Origin: Hoplostethus atlanticus
Lineage: Eukaryota > Chordata > Actinopteri > Trachichthyiformes > Trachichthyidae
Reading direction: 5' to 3'
Length of the DNA: 64,000 bases
Assembly: GCA_034670405.1 (NCBI GenBank)
Contig: JAXDDX010000001.1
Span: 2,702,501 to 2,766,500, forward strand
Shown here: positions 25,401 to 32,944 of the stretch, piece by piece
Position numbering within the stretch: position 1 is the first letter of the stretch
Layout of the letters: each line of letters begins with the position of its first letter
Made by a program: the position numbers and the translations under genes
The notes under the pieces: model-generated
What the model was told of the DNA's origin: nothing
The model's database searches: none
The model's input: only the letters and a program-made list of their open reading frames with translations

Positions 25401-26411
25401 TGAAATTTAACCGCATTTGCTAAAGTTACTGTATGTATCTGTGTTGTTATTTACTTTGAGGCAGTTGTCTTCAGTGCGTGTTACTGCACATTGTGACTGT
25501 AGCTTTGTGTCTACTGTTTACCAGCCACAGACCTCCAGTTTTCCCAGACCCTTCTTGGTCGACCTGTGCCCTTTGCTACAGCAGGAGACTGTTATAGTGC
25601 AGCCAAGTGTCCACAGGTAGGTAAAGTACTGTACGTTGTGGCCATGTTTCATGTGTCAGGTGTTTTGTGCCATATGTTGTGGGTGGGTAGCAGTAGCCTG
25701 AAGGTTAGAGAAGCTGACTTTGGGTTGCTGCTTCAATTCCTTGGATCTTCTGGGAAAATGTGCGAGGGAAATGAACGACTACTGATGTGCCCTTGAGCAT
25801 GGCACTGACTCCCCAACTGCTCCACTGCCCATGCTCAGTGGAGAACAGTAAAAGGATGTGCTCTTACTCAACTTGTCTGGTTAAATAAGAGTAAAGAAGT
25901 AACTCCATCTGATGTGTGTTCGCAGGGCCAGTTCAGCATTAATCTGATTGGGACTGGTCTGAAAGTGGCTGAGGCCACGAAGTGGATATCTCAGGGCAAC
26001 TATGTTTCAGTCAAAGTCCACAGATCTGAGGTAAGAGGAAAACAGCAGATTCTTATACTGTTGGTTATATTATAAAGTCAAGTAGCTGTTTGTTGTCTGT
26101 CAAGTACTGGGCTGTTTTTGTGCTTCCTGTTGTGTCTTGATCAATGTTGGAGTGAGATTGTTGAGATTGTTGGCACTGAAATGCCATCTGAATTGCCATG
26201 TTGTATTTCGGTCTGATTCACTGAGGAGGAATTCCCAGTGACATTTATGAAGCTCTGGTTCTCTGTGTAAGAAGCTGCTGTGTGCCCACTCCTTTCCTCT
26301 CTCGTTTGTCTCTATCCGTAGGATGGGACAAGAATCTACGGTCGCTGTGGTGGTTTCTGTGGGAAGTGCATTCCCCAGGCTCACAATGGCCTACTCGTTC
26401 AAGTCCAGTGA
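216..26411 (+). CDS. adamts9: ADAMTS9/20-type protease, C-terminal half (16 exons, spliced)
   Basis: Joined exons: 216-323, 1788-1952, 2930-3199, 4241-4402, 4689-4865, 17833-18000, 20625-20798, 21588-21758, 22023-22223, 22481-22610, 23713-23807, 23905-23999, 24225-24358, 25525-25616, 25926-26030, 26322-26411. They join in one open frame of 778 codons plus TGA, all with GT-AG introns. The product is the tail of one TSP1 repeat, nine full TSP1 repeats, and a GON domain of about 200 residues with ten cysteines. Within ADAMTS proteases, a long TSP1 array ending in a GON domain occurs only in ADAMTS9 and ADAMTS20 (C. elegans GON-1 group). These are secreted, matrix-associated zinc proteases that cleave versican and aggrecan; the TSP1 array places the enzyme at the cell surface or matrix. 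All nine repeats carry a WxxxxW pair (C-mannosylation type) and CxxS/TCxxG (POFUT2 O-fucosylation type). The signal, pro, catalytic, spacer and early TSP1 exons are upstream of the window. Choice of ADAMTS9 over ADAMTS20 is inference; GON-group membership is secure. Confidence 0.93.
824..855. repeat. CA dinucleotide microsatellite
   Basis: Uninterrupted CA repeat of 32 bp, in an intron. Confidence 0.95.
1039..1097. repeat. Compound CT-CA microsatellite
   Basis: About 20 CT units run directly into about 9 CA units, in an intron. Confidence 0.95.
1788..1952 (+). CDS. adamts9: ADAMTS9/20 exon: TSP1 repeat 1 body
   Basis: 55 codons, phase 0-0, acceptor cccctcag and donor gtgagt. It starts exactly at the first TSP1 cysteine (CSVSCGKG, matching the O-fucose consensus) and carries the six-cysteine body. 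It closes with [11 protein letters not shown], which opens the next repeat. The exon is thus offset from the domain: it holds one repeat from its first Cys to the Trp motif of the following one. Confidence 0.93.
1953..2929. other. Intron, nothing recognised
   Basis: 977-bp AT-rich intron between TSP1 exons 1 and 2, with no repeat or coding signal that I can support. Confidence 0.75.
2930..3199 (+). CDS. adamts9: ADAMTS9/20 exon: TSP1 repeat 2 plus a long linker
   Basis: 90 codons, phase 0-0, acceptor ctgtgcccag and donor gtatgt. It begins [16 protein letters not shown] and runs through a normal TSP1 body ending ECMAAPCP. A linker of about 36 residues rich in Pro, His, Asn and Ser follows, and then WRTGPWGA of the next repeat. 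This is the longest TSP1 exon in the window. The linker breaks the otherwise tightly packed repeat array and could act as a hinge (inference). Confidence 0.92.
3200..4240. other. Intron, nothing recognised
   Basis: 1041-bp intron between TSP1 exons 2 and 3. No coding or mobile-element signal was recognised. Confidence 0.75.
4241..4402 (+). CDS. adamts9: ADAMTS9/20 exon: TSP1 repeat 3 body
   Basis: 54 codons, phase 0-0, acceptor tgctctccag and donor gtgagg. It starts [16 protein letters not shown] and ends [11 protein letters not shown]. The motif after the second Cys is AGG in place of the usual GxG, but the O-fucose consensus CxxTCxxG is intact. The intron after it is only 286 bp and contains a CT tract at 4537-4572. 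Confidence 0.93.
4537..4572. repeat. CT-rich tract
   Basis: Two CT runs separated by a few bases, inside the 286-bp intron between TSP1 exons 3 and 4. Confidence 0.85.
4689..4865 (+). CDS. adamts9: ADAMTS9/20 exon: TSP1 repeat 4 body
   Basis: 59 codons, phase 0-0, acceptor ttccctcag and donor gtacga. It reads [16 protein letters not shown] through CNLQPCPGS to WHRRPWKL. Six cysteines are present at TSP1 spacing. This is the last exon before the 13 kb intron. I saw no further TSP1-like reading frame between this exon and the next one at 17833. Confidence 0.93.
6123..6178. repeat. 14-bp tandem repeat, four copies
   Basis: The unit gtagtactaacaga repeats at 6123, 6137, 6151 and 6165. The second copy has one change (aaaaga) and the fourth has gtactac. 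It lies in the 13 kb intron. Confidence 0.9.
17660..17755. repeat. Diverged repeat, copy 1
   Basis: It shares an ordered series of matching blocks with 19695-19797: aacagcag.cataacag, cctaat.gcag, aagaaattag, ccttttttgatttgaact and ccaggtcaga-like. Small indels separate the blocks. The two copies sit on either side of the exon at 17833, in the same orientation. Confidence 0.7.
17833..18000 (+). CDS. adamts9: ADAMTS9/20 exon: TSP1 repeat 5 body
   Basis: 56 codons, phase 0-0, with a long pyrimidine tract before the acceptor (tctcctcag) and donor gtatgt. It reads [16 protein letters not shown] and ends [12 protein letters not shown]. It joins in frame to the exon at 4689 across the large intron, restoring a WxxxxW-CxxS/TC unit. 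Confidence 0.93.
18001..20624. other. Intron with second copy of a diverged repeat
   Basis: 2624-bp intron between TSP1 exons 5 and 6. It holds the second copy (19695-19797) of the repeat also found at 17660-17755. Nothing else was recognised. Confidence 0.7.
19695..19797. repeat. Diverged repeat, copy 2
   Basis: Partner of the copy at 17660-17755, same orientation, about 2 kb away. Either a local duplication spanning an exon or two members of an unnamed interspersed family. Confidence 0.7.
20625..20798 (+). CDS. adamts9: ADAMTS9/20 exon: TSP1 repeat 6 body
   Basis: 58 codons, phase 0-0, acceptor gtactag and donor gtaagc. It reads [16 protein letters not shown] and ends [14 protein letters not shown]. 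Six cysteines at TSP1 spacing are present, and the O-fucose and tryptophan motifs are intact. Confidence 0.93.
20799..21587. other. Intron, nothing recognised
   Basis: 789-bp intron between TSP1 exons 6 and 7, with no supported feature. Confidence 0.7.
21588..21758 (+). CDS. adamts9: ADAMTS9/20 exon: TSP1 repeat 7 body
   Basis: 57 codons, phase 0-0, acceptor tccttgcag and donor gtagga. It reads [16 protein letters not shown] and ends [15 protein letters not shown] at the start is also an N-glycosylation sequon that overlaps the O-fucose consensus (CNATCGEG). This is unusual within the array and seen directly in the sequence. Confidence 0.92.
22023..22223 (+). CDS. adamts9: ADAMTS9/20 exon: TSP1 repeat 8 body
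   Basis: 67 codons, phase 0-0, acceptor gtattctcag and donor gtgtgtg, the latter inside a short TG tract. It reads [16 protein letters not shown], then a Ser/Ala-rich expansion of about 12 residues before CPEPHP. It ends [14 protein letters not shown]. The expanded loop makes this repeat longer than its neighbours. Confidence 0.92.
22413..22475. repeat. TG microsatellite at a splice acceptor
   Basis: 63 bp of uninterrupted TG ends five bases before exon 22481-22610 (tract then accag). It replaces the usual pyrimidine tract. Confidence 0.97.
22481..22610 (+). CDS. adamts9: ADAMTS9/20 exon: TSP1 repeat 9 (last), frame-shifting exon
   Basis: 130 bp, starts in phase 0 and ends in phase 1, donor gtgagt. 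It reads [16 protein letters not shown] through CGERE; the final Cys codon is completed by the next exon. It is the only TSP1 exon here that is not a multiple of three. The acceptor (taccag) follows directly on a 63-bp TG repeat, and a TTCTC repeat begins 14 bp past the donor. Confidence 0.92.
22625..22670. repeat. TTCTC pentanucleotide microsatellite
   Basis: About eight to nine copies of a CTTCT unit, starting 14 bp past the donor of exon 22481-22610. Confidence 0.95.
22937..23105 (-). mobile_element. tRNA-derived SINE
   Basis: On the minus strand a pol III B-box-like stretch (GGGTTCAAATCC, around 23005-23017) is followed by ggacctttt, a gcgtgtcatcc-type string, a TCTCTCTTACTGT stretch and a weak tail. 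This order matches a common fish tRNA-derived SINE layout. Exact ends are uncertain, and the copy is diverged. Confidence 0.6.
23713..23807 (+). CDS. adamts9: ADAMTS9/20 exon: GON domain start
   Basis: 95 bp with acceptor ttcttctcccag and donor gtgtgt. The first two bases complete a Cys codon. It then reads [15 protein letters not shown] and [13 protein letters not shown]. The PSC cysteine is the first of ten in the GON domain. The phase (1 in, 0 out) fits only if the preceding TSP1 exon is included. Confidence 0.92.
23905..23999 (+). CDS. adamts9: ADAMTS9/20 exon: GON domain
   Basis: 95 bp after a 97-bp intron; acceptor ccctag, donor gtgtgt, ends in phase 2. It reads [17 protein letters not shown] through NYSEVYGYR, with the final Arg split across the intron. 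This matches the N-terminal GON pattern of a YCAxM motif followed by a YVTL strand. Confidence 0.92.
24225..24358 (+). CDS. adamts9: ADAMTS9/20 exon: GON domain, Cys-rich centre
   Basis: 134 bp, acceptor cacgaag, donor gtgagt, ends in phase 1. It reads [19 protein letters not shown], then [28 protein letters not shown] and the paired DCDC cysteines are hallmark GON-domain features. Confidence 0.93.
24359..25524. other. Intron, nothing certain recognised
   Basis: 1166-bp intron inside the GON-domain coding region. A short CA tract lies near 24690. A B-box-like string near 24545 is too weak to call a SINE. Confidence 0.65.
25525..25616 (+). CDS. adamts9: ADAMTS9/20 exon: GON domain
   Basis: 92 bp with donor gtaggt. 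The start could be 25525 (after ttaccag) or 25531 (after ccacag). Both keep frame, giving TTDLQF or NLQF at the junction. I prefer 25525 for its better pyrimidine tract and because it is the first AG. The exon then reads [20 protein letters not shown] and AKCPQ, a conserved GON stretch with two cysteines. Confidence 0.88.
25683..25895 (+). mobile_element. tRNA-derived SINE with fish V-SINE-like central domain
   Basis: The tRNA-like head (gtagcctgaaggttagagaag, then gcttcaattcc as a B box) is followed by the central motif cccttgagcatggcactgac and ccaactgctcc, widely shared by fish SINEs. The tail ends ggttaaataagag. It fills about two thirds of the 309-bp intron between two GON-domain exons. 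Confidence 0.75.
25926..26030 (+). CDS. adamts9: ADAMTS9/20 exon: GON domain
   Basis: 35 codons, phase 0-0, acceptor ttcgcag and donor gtaaga. It reads [20 protein letters not shown], then [15 protein letters not shown]. It is rich in beta-strand residues and lacks cysteine, as in other GON domains. The intron before it is 309 bp and is mostly a SINE. Confidence 0.92.
26322..26411 (+). CDS. adamts9: ADAMTS9/20 last exon and stop codon
   Basis: 30 codons including TGA at 26409-26411; acceptor ctatccgtag. It reads [20 protein letters not shown] and ends GLLVQVQ. The RCGGFCGKC triple-cysteine motif closes the GON domain and brings its total to ten cysteines. The protein ends within about ten residues of the last conserved motif, so the gene looks complete at its 3' end. 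Confidence 0.92.
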   Translation, partial: DGTRIYGRCGGFCGKCIPQAHNGLLVQVQ

Positions 26412-28740
26412 GGGCCATGCTGGGACCAAACCCCGAAATCTAACCTGATCACGGCAGTGACCCAGGAATGCAATAACGGTGACCCATGGGGCCCTACGTA
26501 CTTCATCTGTGAATGTGGATTTGGAACATCTAACAATACTCATCCTCACATCATCTGTTCCCAAATGGCAGCTATAACAAGACGCTACGTACTGTATGTC
26601 CACGTAGGGTCCTTCATCCAATCTGCAAACTCTGAAGACGAGCCAGCTGTTTTTGCCTGTCCACAGTGTTGTGCCGGCTACCGAGTGCATCTATGCATTG
26701 GAATTTAGAAAGTAGAGTCTTTACTCTGACACAAGTATTTTCAGCTTCATACAAAGGGACACAATCATTGAATCAAATTGTGCAACACTACATCAACAAC
26801 ACATAATAAACCCTAACAGACTATCCTCTCTCATCAAGTGAGAGATCCTCATCTTATAAAAGCAACATTTGCTTGTGGTACTCTGTGAAATGAAAGAGGA
26901 AATGTGTATTCTATTGGTATAAAAGATTTCCACAATTTGTCATACAGTACATGGGAGTAATCGTTTCTTAATAAACAAGAATATTTACATTTACAGTTAC
27001 AATTTGGGCATTTAGGTGGCACTCCAGACCGACTTAACAATGAATGACATAATAATAAAACACACAAATGTTCATAACCACCGTACAAACATCTAGTGCA
27101 AACTTTTAGTAAATGTCAGTGCTACAGACAGCAAGACATTTGGATAGTATCTAAGGGATGGTTGTCTGTTCTGTGTTATTGCCTCTTGGCGCATACATCC
27201 AGAATGATTAATACTAAAAGACATATTTGTGAGATTGCGACTACTGAATGAATTACTCTGCAGATCAAACGTCCTGACATGAGTTTTAGGCTCAAGATGT
27301 AGGGGAAGAGTGAGCTAGCAACTAGTGGATGTTTCTACTGATAGCCTCCCAGACCTGCCTTATCTCAGAGGTCAAAGTTGAGGGGTTTTGTGCCTTTAGA
27401 ACCACTACAAATGACTGTAGTTCTCATTGTATTACTAGAGTCTATCTTCTGTCAAATATTGTCAAGTATTTTATAATACTACTGAAAACTGCGTAGACAG
27501 AGTCCAATGACAACTGGGCGCCTGCAACTGTGTCACAGACTGACAGAAAAGACAAAAAAATCAGTGTTGCTGTGAGGCAATATCAGCAATATCTGTCAAT
27601 GGTAACGTTTAAAAGCATTAGTATTGTTTTTCTCCATGCTTATGTTTTCATTTATTAAGTCATGAGGTCAAAGGACAAGTTCTCATCTGTTACACAGTAA
27701 CACAGTATCAGGTGTGATGTCTCTCTTCACATCCTCCATTGTCTCTTCTTGGGCCTAGGTACCTGCAACCCCTACCTCTCACAAGCATCCATACTCTACT
27801 GAGATGTATTGTACAATATTTATGTTTGACCATATTTATTCTGTAATAATATGTAGATATGTTCTATGTTTTAAGGTACAATGACTACTACCAATGGAGA
27901 AGTCATTGTCTGAATTTTATTTTGTCTGTTTGTTTTTGTCTGCATTGCTGAAAAGGTATTAGCCTACCGTTTGTAGTGTGTAACCACTAACATTAACAGA
28001 GGATCTTTTGAATGGTGCTTTTAACTACTGGAATTACCTCTAATCTTGAGAAGGAATACACTGGCTTGATACTAGCTGTGGCAGAGCCCCGATAAATTCT
28101 TACTGACAGGGTTTGGCTTTAGGTTACTGTAGATGTAGTCCAGAGTGATGCCCAAATTACCCTGCCTGATTAAGATGTCATGGTCCTCCTGTTAATGTAG
28201 CTGAAATCCTAGCCGCAAAGTTGCCAGATATATCAGTTAGGCCGCTGCGTAAGGAAATCTGCCTTTGAGTAGTTCTGTCATCATGAATGACTTTCACTGT
28301 GCCCACTACTACAACTTGGCAGATCAAGCAACCTAACATACTGGTACTCTGATGTTAAGCTTTAACCAAAGTCACTAGATAGACGCAGATTAGATTTTTT
28401 TTTGTCAGACAATGCAGCTTCTTTTGATTTAAGGAATGGCCGGAAAAAAGAAAAAAAAACCTTACAAAAGTCAATGAGCAGCTAGAAAACCTTTGGCTAT
28501 CATTCATTTTTATGATGGTCAATTGTGCTATAAGGTCTGTATCAGAAATTTAAAGAATACTTGATGCACTATGTGCCATAAATTTTGTAGAAAAGTAATC
28601 CTGTTTTTTTGTAATAACAGTTAAGATTTGTAACTTATGATATATGTGTATTTTTTAATATTCATACTTGAAGTGTAAACGGTGTGCTGAATATCAAATG
28701 GGCATTGGTATTGAATAAAGACAGTGTGCTTGTTTTGTCA
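26412..28740 (+). other. 3' UTR of the ADAMTS9/20-type gene
   Basis: AT-rich non-coding sequence follows the stop codon. Candidate poly(A) signals are AATAAA at 26805-26810, 27054-27059 and 28714-28719. The last is followed within about 10-25 bases by a GT-rich stretch (gtgtgcttgttttgtc), the usual downstream element, so I take it as the main end. The UTR length of about 2.3 kb is inferred; transcript data would settle which signal is used. Confidence 0.6.
28714..28719 (+). terminator. Poly(A) signal AATAAA, likely end of the ADAMTS9/20-type transcript
   Basis: AATAAA lies in a ttgaataaag context. A GT/T-rich downstream element follows at about 28722-28738, matching the standard vertebrate cleavage-site layout. 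Confidence 0.55.
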
Positions 28741-30390
28741 CGCATTATCCAAAGATGTTTTTAAGAATCATATGTACCTACAGTGTGGATGTAGCCTGGA
28801 AAAAGAAAAGATGAATGATTGATTCTGGTGCTATGGTTACTAATCGTATCAATACTGTATGTCTTGCTACTATACTAACACTGTAAAAAAGTAAGCAATA
28901 ATAAAATATTTTAATGCTTTTAAGCTGACTCACAAATTGATTCATTTGTGCAATCCAGCAGAGACAAGACAATGAAAATGGGGCCAAAAAGTATGTTTAG
29001 TGAGTAAAAGCTCTTGATTTATCTTCATGTTTGTTATATCAATGTTATACTCTACCACTGAGACCACTGGTTAACAAAGAGGGGTAGCAGGTCAGCGCTG
29101 TCTGGGTGCTTGTGCCTGCTAGGTTGTGGGTCCATGTGGATCTACTTAGTGGGGCAGGTTGCATTTCCACAACATGACTTTCTTGAGTTCAATTCCATTA
29201 AGAGACACATAAACACAGCAAATGCTCGCAGACCATTTCCTCACTAAAGCACACATATTCTTGAGTTCTGGAAACAGCTGGAGCTGTCAATTGCCCAATG
29301 ACTCACCAAATTGCTATGTCAACTCCAAGAATGAGGTAAGTTTTCAATAGGCTTTGAAAGCTTCACCAAAAGCCAGAGAGTACCATTTTTGAGGAATTAT
29401 GTCACTGAGAATGACTTGATAATGAAGGTGCAGGTACTTCAGCAGAGGCAAGCCGTTTATGTACAAGCCACTTATGCAGGGCTCATTGCACAGAGATAGC
29501 TTTGTATATTAAATGAAAACAGATATTGTAGTCCCTGAAGTACTACTTTGATTCCATGCCAGAAACCTGCCTTGGTTCCTAAAATCTAATCTAAGGATTT
29601 GGAAGGGTCTTGAAGCACAACAACTCCCCTCAAAAGCTGTTTTCCAGTCCAAGCTGTGCTGAGGTCCTTCCAGACTCTCCAGGCTATATGGATAAGTTAG
29701 AAAAAAAAGCAACCCTGGCCTGCTTGCTGTGAGCAGAAACCAGACATCTTTAATGACTGAGCTGAAAAGCACAAACCTGCACTGAGAATCCTCATAAAAA
29801 ACACTAATGATTGATGTTTACCACGAAGCACACTTTGCTTTCAGCAAGAAACCGCACTGCATTGGCATTCCACGACACTCTCCAGTGCTGTAACCTGTTC
29901 TAAAGAGCACGTATCCTGATTAGAACCACTGTTCGACAGATCAACAGGTTTGCACCAACACACCCGACATTTTACTGTTACATTTGCAATTTTTGCAGCT
30001 GATTTTAAGTTTAGGTTTTTTGCAATATCACAACTGCAATAAAATAATTATCTGCTGGTTGAAATGCAGCTATTAAAGAGCAACTGACACATTTTTAGAA
30101 CATCTCATAACACACTATTACCTTACAGAGATTGTACTAAGACTATATAGTCTTCCAATACCAATAGACAAGTATTCAATAACCAAGAGACATGTATTTT
30201 CTTGAACTGAGCAAACAGTGACCCCTAGTGTATAAAACAAAATCCTACATCTTGTATTATCCAACGCCCCTTCTGGAGTTGTATGTGATGAAACCACACA
30301 GTGGCCTTGATGAACAAATCTGTCCATTCCCTCTGGAGTGACTGGAGTGTCAGCTCTCTGAGGCCTTTGATCTCTTCTTCTGTGGTCCAG
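28740..30390. other. Intergenic, nothing recognised
   Basis: AT-rich sequence after the ADAMTS transcript end. No ORF, RNA gene or element that I can support. Confidence 0.6.
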
Positions 30391-30520
30391 TATAGTTCAA
30401 TGGGTAGTGCATGCCACTAACATTACCAGCATTAATATTTCGTTTCCCACTGGGACCACAAATGCTGAAACTGTATGCACTAATAGTATTGTAAGGTGTT
30501 TTGGATAAAAGTGTACACTT
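30391..30520 (+). mobile_element. tRNA-derived SINE
   Basis: The tRNA-like head (agttcaatgggtagtgcatg, then cgtttcccactgggaccaca) and the 3' end gtaaggtgttttggataaaa resemble the fish SINE class that shares a LINE-type tail. It is intergenic and diverged. Confidence 0.65.
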
Positions 30521-30768
30521 TCATATTCAGAACATGTTATATACATATGTACTACAGACATGTAATGAAGACATGAACTGTGCAGACTATGCTGTATGGA
30601 TTAGTCCGGAGCATAGGTGGTCAAGGATAGTTTGTATAGTTTGTATTGATGCATCAGGACTCTAGTTGGCTGAAACTGGGGCCATTTGGGCAGGGGGCCT
30701 TGTACAGTCCACAGGCACACATATAGACAGTGCAGACCGCCACCAATGCATAGAGCAAAACATACATA

Positions 30769-30769
30769 G

Positions 30770-30827
<58 letters not shown>

Positions 30828-30846
30828 GAGAGAGCGAGAGAAAGTG
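30769..30846. repeat. GA microsatellite
   Basis: 78-bp GA repeat with a few interruptions (aaag, gggag, gcgag). Confidence 0.95.
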
Positions 30847-30879
30847 AGTGTGAGTTAAGTGTTTACACAGTTCTCACTT

Positions 30880-31147
30880 ATTTGTATTTATATTTTTTAA
30901 CTGCAATGTCCACAATTGTTCTATTTTTATTTTAAGTTATCTTTACTTACCTGTTTGTATTTCTAAGTAAATTTTACCTACTCTTATTTATATATTTGAT
31001 TGCAATGTTGCAATGTTACACAGCTCTGTTTACACATTTCTTTATTCTATTATATCTTTAATTGTACGTACATCTTTTGGTTTTTATTTCACACTTACTT
31101 TGGCAATGTAAACGTATGTTTCCCATGCCAATAAAGCCCCTTTGAAT

Positions 31148-31153
<6 letters not shown>
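30880..31153 (+). mobile_element. LINE-like 3' end
   Basis: A T-rich stretch is followed by ggcaatgtaaacgtatgt, ttcccatgccaataaagccc and a short repeated gaattga tail. This is the 3' terminus typical of abundant fish LINEs; only the tail is present, as expected for 5'-truncated copies. GA tracts lie on both sides. Family assignment is left open. Confidence 0.5.
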
Positions 31154-31191
<38 letters not shown>

Positions 31192-31199
31192 GAGAGAGA
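31154..31199. repeat. GA microsatellite
   Basis: 46-bp GA tract directly after the LINE-like tail; possibly grown from the poly-purine end of the insertion. Confidence 0.93.
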
Positions 31200-31691
31200 A
31201 TAAAGAGAGAGTAAATAAAAGGTATTAAATTGTAAAAGAAAAAATGTCCTGAGGTTTTGGTCCCCTCCTAATAGTGATAGAAGGTTTTTGGTCCCTCTGC
31301 AGGTTGAACATATACGTCCTGGCACCTACTAGGCGTGGGTAAGGGGAGATGGAGGTGGGGTGTTCAAAGCCTCAACTTTGTTTTGACTCAGTAGCCCCCG
31401 CTAGTGCATGGCAAGAAAAATCGCTTATTGCACCTTTTGCTATTTCTTTCTTCCTGTTGCTTTTTATCTTCTGCCATCCTCTTTACATTTACAGGGTGAC
31501 AACTACAGACATGGGTTACTGATATTACAGAATCTAACTGAAGAGAGAAAAAGTTGAAGAGTCAGTGATGTGCAGGACAGAGAGCCTCCTCCTCACCAAT
31601 GAAACCAGAGAGAGACAGAGAGAGGATGCACTGGACCAGAATAGGAGGAGGAGGCCCTACACTGTCCTACACCTCCACTACACATTATTAT

Positions 31692-31810
31692 TGACATCAA
31701 ACCAGAGACACTATTGACAACACATTATGAACAATATTATTGACATCAAACCATAGACATTATTGACAACACATTGTGAACATTATTATTGACATCAAAC
31801 CATAGACATA
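31692..31810. repeat. 49-bp tandem repeat, about 2.4 copies
   Basis: The string tgacatcaaacca recurs at 31692, 31741 and 31790, spaced exactly 49 bp apart. The third copy is partial. Copies differ at a few sites (agagacac/atagacat, ttatgaacaa/ttgtgaacat). Confidence 0.9.
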
Positions 31811-32944
31811 TTAGTTCCTTATTTCAGATCTCATCACATGATGGGTTAAAACATGCTTGTCATGTGGGGACCCAGCAGAAGGTTGGGTTTAGAAGACGGT
31901 GGCCTTGTCCTCACTAACTGAGACATCTAAAGTGTGTTTGACCTGTCAACTCCACAGATTGGTTGGATCAGTCATTGTCCCCACCATTGATCAAAATGGA
32001 TTTGAGGTTTCCAACATAGAAACCAGGCCCTACATGACTGAAGACCACATACTCATCCATGCACTCACTTACACAGGAGGAGTCATTAACATGGTATTGG
32101 ATTTTTTCATTGAAATAATTGTAATTACTCTATTAGTTGTATGAAAATCTCTTTATGGATATTATTCACTATTTTGGACACTCATCATTAATGATGTTTT
32201 GCAGCACATCTATCATCCCATCCATTTGGTATAGTGGCAACAAAAAGTCACCCACCACCACACCCCACCCACTTTGTGCATTTTTCCCTCAATTATATTA
32301 AAGTGAAACGTGAAACGGGACTTAATGTGATCTTGGTGTGAGGATGCTGTCTTGTTGGATTGTCAAATCAAAGCAACAGTGCTTGGTGGATTATGACATC
32401 ATCAGGTCCTGGAACTCGTGTTGAGCATCATAATGCGTGCTAGATGTGGATTTTGGTCATTGCACTACTGCGACTGGAAGAAGAACGACGTGATTTAGGT
32501 AAGTCAGTGGTTTTCCTCTTTAATGTTTAAGTGTTTGAGGTCCAGTGATGCTGGAACTTCCAACCAGAGGTGGAAAGAGGAGTGAAAGATCTGTTTAGTC
32601 AGGTACCACTTTGATTTGACTTGAGCAGGTTTCTAGACAAGTATACAAGTAACTCCGACTTGAGGAAAGGTCAGAAAAATGATTTGACTCAACTAAAAGT
32701 AGCCGCCTTCTGTAATGTACTGTGTTCACACTAACATGACCTTCATGTAGAGTGTTACATCGTTCCATTTCAGCTACCGCACAGTTTTGGAAAGTATAAT
32801 ATATGTAGCATAAAGTGCGATATTCCTTATGTACTGCACCAGTAGAAATCAATTGGACAAGTACATGAAGTAATGTGTGTTAAATGATAAAAGGTGAACA
32901 TCCATCTAGTATCTTCAGTTTCCATAAATACAACTGTCTTTCAG
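31811..32944. other. Intergenic; source of a degraded duplicate
   Basis: 31811 to about 32230 is the intact version of sequence seen degraded at about 33025-33460. A string ccagaggtggaaagagg at about 32563 resembles the end of a common fish repeat, but I could not find its other end. No gene was recognised. Confidence 0.55.

Noticed and set aside
26457..26708. 83-codon frame after the ADAMTS stop codon, with several Cys
   Set aside because: It is in the 3' UTR; the GON domain already has its ten cysteines and ends at 26411, and no splice site bypasses the stop.
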